From: Epiperipatus broadwayi | Taxonomy: Eukaryota > Onychophora > Udeonychophora > Euonychophora > Peripatidae | NCBI GenBank assembly: GCA_028023455.1 | Contig: JAQFVV010012395.1 | Span: 682,001 to 746,000, forward strand | Direction: 5' to 3' | DNA length: 64,000 nt | Shown: in pieces, positions 62,453-64,000 of the stretch | Position numbering within the stretch: position 1 is the first letter of the stretch | Layout: each line of letters opens with the position of its first letter | Notes under the pieces: generated by a model | What the model was told of the DNA's origin: nothing | The model's input: the letters and a program-made list of their open reading frames with translations, nothing else | Database searches by the model: none | Made by a program: the position numbers and the translations under genes

Positions 62453-64000
62453 AAAAAATCAATAGTGACAAAGCTAACATCCACTAAGGCGAACTTTTGT
62501 TGCTTTGTTGCAGGTAAAGCTCTTGTGATTGGTTGAAGCTTTTAATTGATACGCTTATACGTTTGTGGTCAATTTTTTTATTTGAACAAATTTAAGTGAT
62601 TTTTAATAAGCTTCATAATATAAATACGAAAAATGTCTTTAGCCGCAGTCATATATTTCCTTTATTTTTTCAGCCAAATCTGTTATATTTTGCGTATTTT
62701 ATACAATTTTTCCAACCGTGGGGAAAATTTTTCCTTTGTCTGACTGCACCAAATCTGTTGAATTTGGCGAACTATGCTAAATCTGTTGTGTTTGGCTGAA
62801 TTGCAGGTTTCAGGCTCAAACCAACAGTAGTATTAAAAATTATACTCACTATAAATTAAAATTTATTAGAACAATTATACATACATATTATACAATCAAT
62901 AAATACAATGTAACATATAACTTAGTCAATAATGAGCTGGTCATGCCGAATGACTGGACTCACTAGTTTACCTCTTGAGTTCTAGTCTAAACTCTTCCAG
63001 CTGTACTGGGCAGCTTGCCTTGAGTCTGCCTTAGTCAAAGCAGCTTCCAGTCCTATCGGGACTTGCCTCACTGCGTAGACGCATCAGTAGTGAAAATAGT
63101 AGAAATACCTGTAGGAAATTGTTTCAATGGAGAGCACATTCAGTCATTCTGATAGATAGACATTCTCTGCCTTGCCTCCAAAAAGTTCTGACTATTTATT
63201 GCTAGATCCCATCTCTTAATGGCAGCAGTCGGATTCAGAGAGCCTAACCAATGGTAGGATTTTATACACATGTTTACACATTGACCATATTTGTTTTTAT
63301 TCTTTGGTCATGTTTATACATTGATTATCCACATGTTCCCACATCGGTTAGCAGCAATGAGTGCTCAGTCCTATCACATAAAGAATCTGGATTAGTCCAC
63401 TTCTGAAGGCAACTAATACTTGAAATATAACACTGTGGATTACTGATCTCCTGTAAATGGTAGATTAGGGTAATTTACATTTATTGTCATTTTTTGAATT
63501 AAAGACAAATAGTAATCTATTCTGTCATTTTCAGCTCCTTTGAGTTCATTGGAATAATATATGGCATGAATTGTTGACCTATCTTGTGGAAAGTTTTGCT
63601 ATGTCAAACAAAAAATAGGAGGTGAGGCTCATTTTTTGTTTTGATCATCCATTAAATAAAGATACTTAGCATATTTTTGTTTTTACATAAAATAAAGTAT
63701 AGCAATGAATCTCATTTTTATACAAAATCTAGAAGTAGTCATGTTTGGAAAATAGTATCCTTATCACAAAAAAAAAAAAAATGAATAGCACTTGAACTAA
63801 TGAAAACTAGCAGCATAAAATTATTATTTCTAAATTATATATGTCATAATATTTTCTAATTAGGAAAATTTAACAGTTCATGTAAAAAATTTTGGCTTCA
63901 ACAGAAATAAGTTGTATACCATTGATCTAGATGGCCATGATGTTATTGTAATTAATAACAACTTGTACTGGCATCTACAATTTGACATACCTGAGGCAGC
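62453..64000. other. Intron, unassigned, with GC-richer repeat-like block
   Basis: AAATCTGTTG-type motifs recur at about 62677, 62750 and 62779. A GC-richer block at 62930-63250 resembles a transposon or repeat but has no legible protein. A splice-acceptor-like TCATTTTCAG ends at 63534. In the phase required by the previous exon a stop follows within eight codons, so I do not call an exon. Confidence 0.4.

Noticed and set aside
63535-63560. Terminal exon of the host gene after TCATTTTCAG
   Set aside because: In the phase required by the exon ending at 55217 a stop follows within eight codons, and no acidic C-terminal sequence is seen.
1-64000. CRISPR arrays, operons, bacterial promoters and rRNA genes
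   Set aside because: Spliced exons, the eukaryotic transposon types and the overall layout show animal DNA, and no regularly spaced short repeats or rRNA sequence were seen.

Overview
This window is AT-rich animal DNA with GT-AG introns, long poly-T and poly-A runs and many degraded transposons. It looks like an arthropod, possibly an arachnid such as a spider. That guess rests on the transposon mix (a Merlin/ISXO2-type DNA transposon, RTE-like LINEs, mariner) and the base composition, so it is an inference. It is not a bacterial, organellar or viral sequence.

One host gene runs across the window on the + strand. Four internal coding exons can be placed (5289-5515, 5601-6799, 49680-49825, 55046-55217). 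They join in a single open frame with matching phases and encode an Arg/Ser-rich, Ser-Pro-rich protein ending in an RG-rich tract. The motif PKGSNYFE-HDNRGD followed by RGRG repeats resembles the C-terminal part of the THRAP3/BCLAF1 family of nuclear RNA-processing and transcription cofactors. The first and last exons lie outside the window. The introns are 85 bp, about 42.9 kb and about 5.2 kb.

The rest is intron, built largely from mobile DNA. Region by region: a dead LINE at 0.6-1.8 kb; a Merlin-like non-autonomous element with one clear end at 9.3-10.4 kb; a LINE 3' fragment at 14.5 kb; a Tigger/pogo-like remnant at 15.3-16.4 kb; non-autonomous Merlin-like elements at 18.7-20.2, 21.4-23.7 and 39.4-40.6 kb; an 8.4-kb Merlin-like element with terminal repeats over 1 kb and a broken transposase at 28.2-36.6 kb; a dead RTE-like LINE at 41.7-44.6 kb; an array of short inverted elements at 46.4-47.2 kb; a mariner relic at 48.3-49.1 kb; a tRNA-derived foldback at 50.9-51.6 kb; SINE-like copies around the RG-rich exon at 54.4-55.9 kb; a nested foldback at 58.4-59.1 kb; and a perfect 126-bp palindrome at 62.3 kb.

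The strongest new observation is the Merlin-like family. Four elements have exact 8-bp target duplications (gttatttt, taaaaatt, gaaaaaat, gaattaga). Seven of their eight ends begin GGTA or AGTA. The smaller ones share a subterminal block and a two-part interior (one half rich in homopolymers, one half GC-richer) and contain no transposase, so a Merlin-type transposase probably moved them in trans. A second point worth testing is the pair of inverted SINE-like copies on either side of the RG-rich exon.
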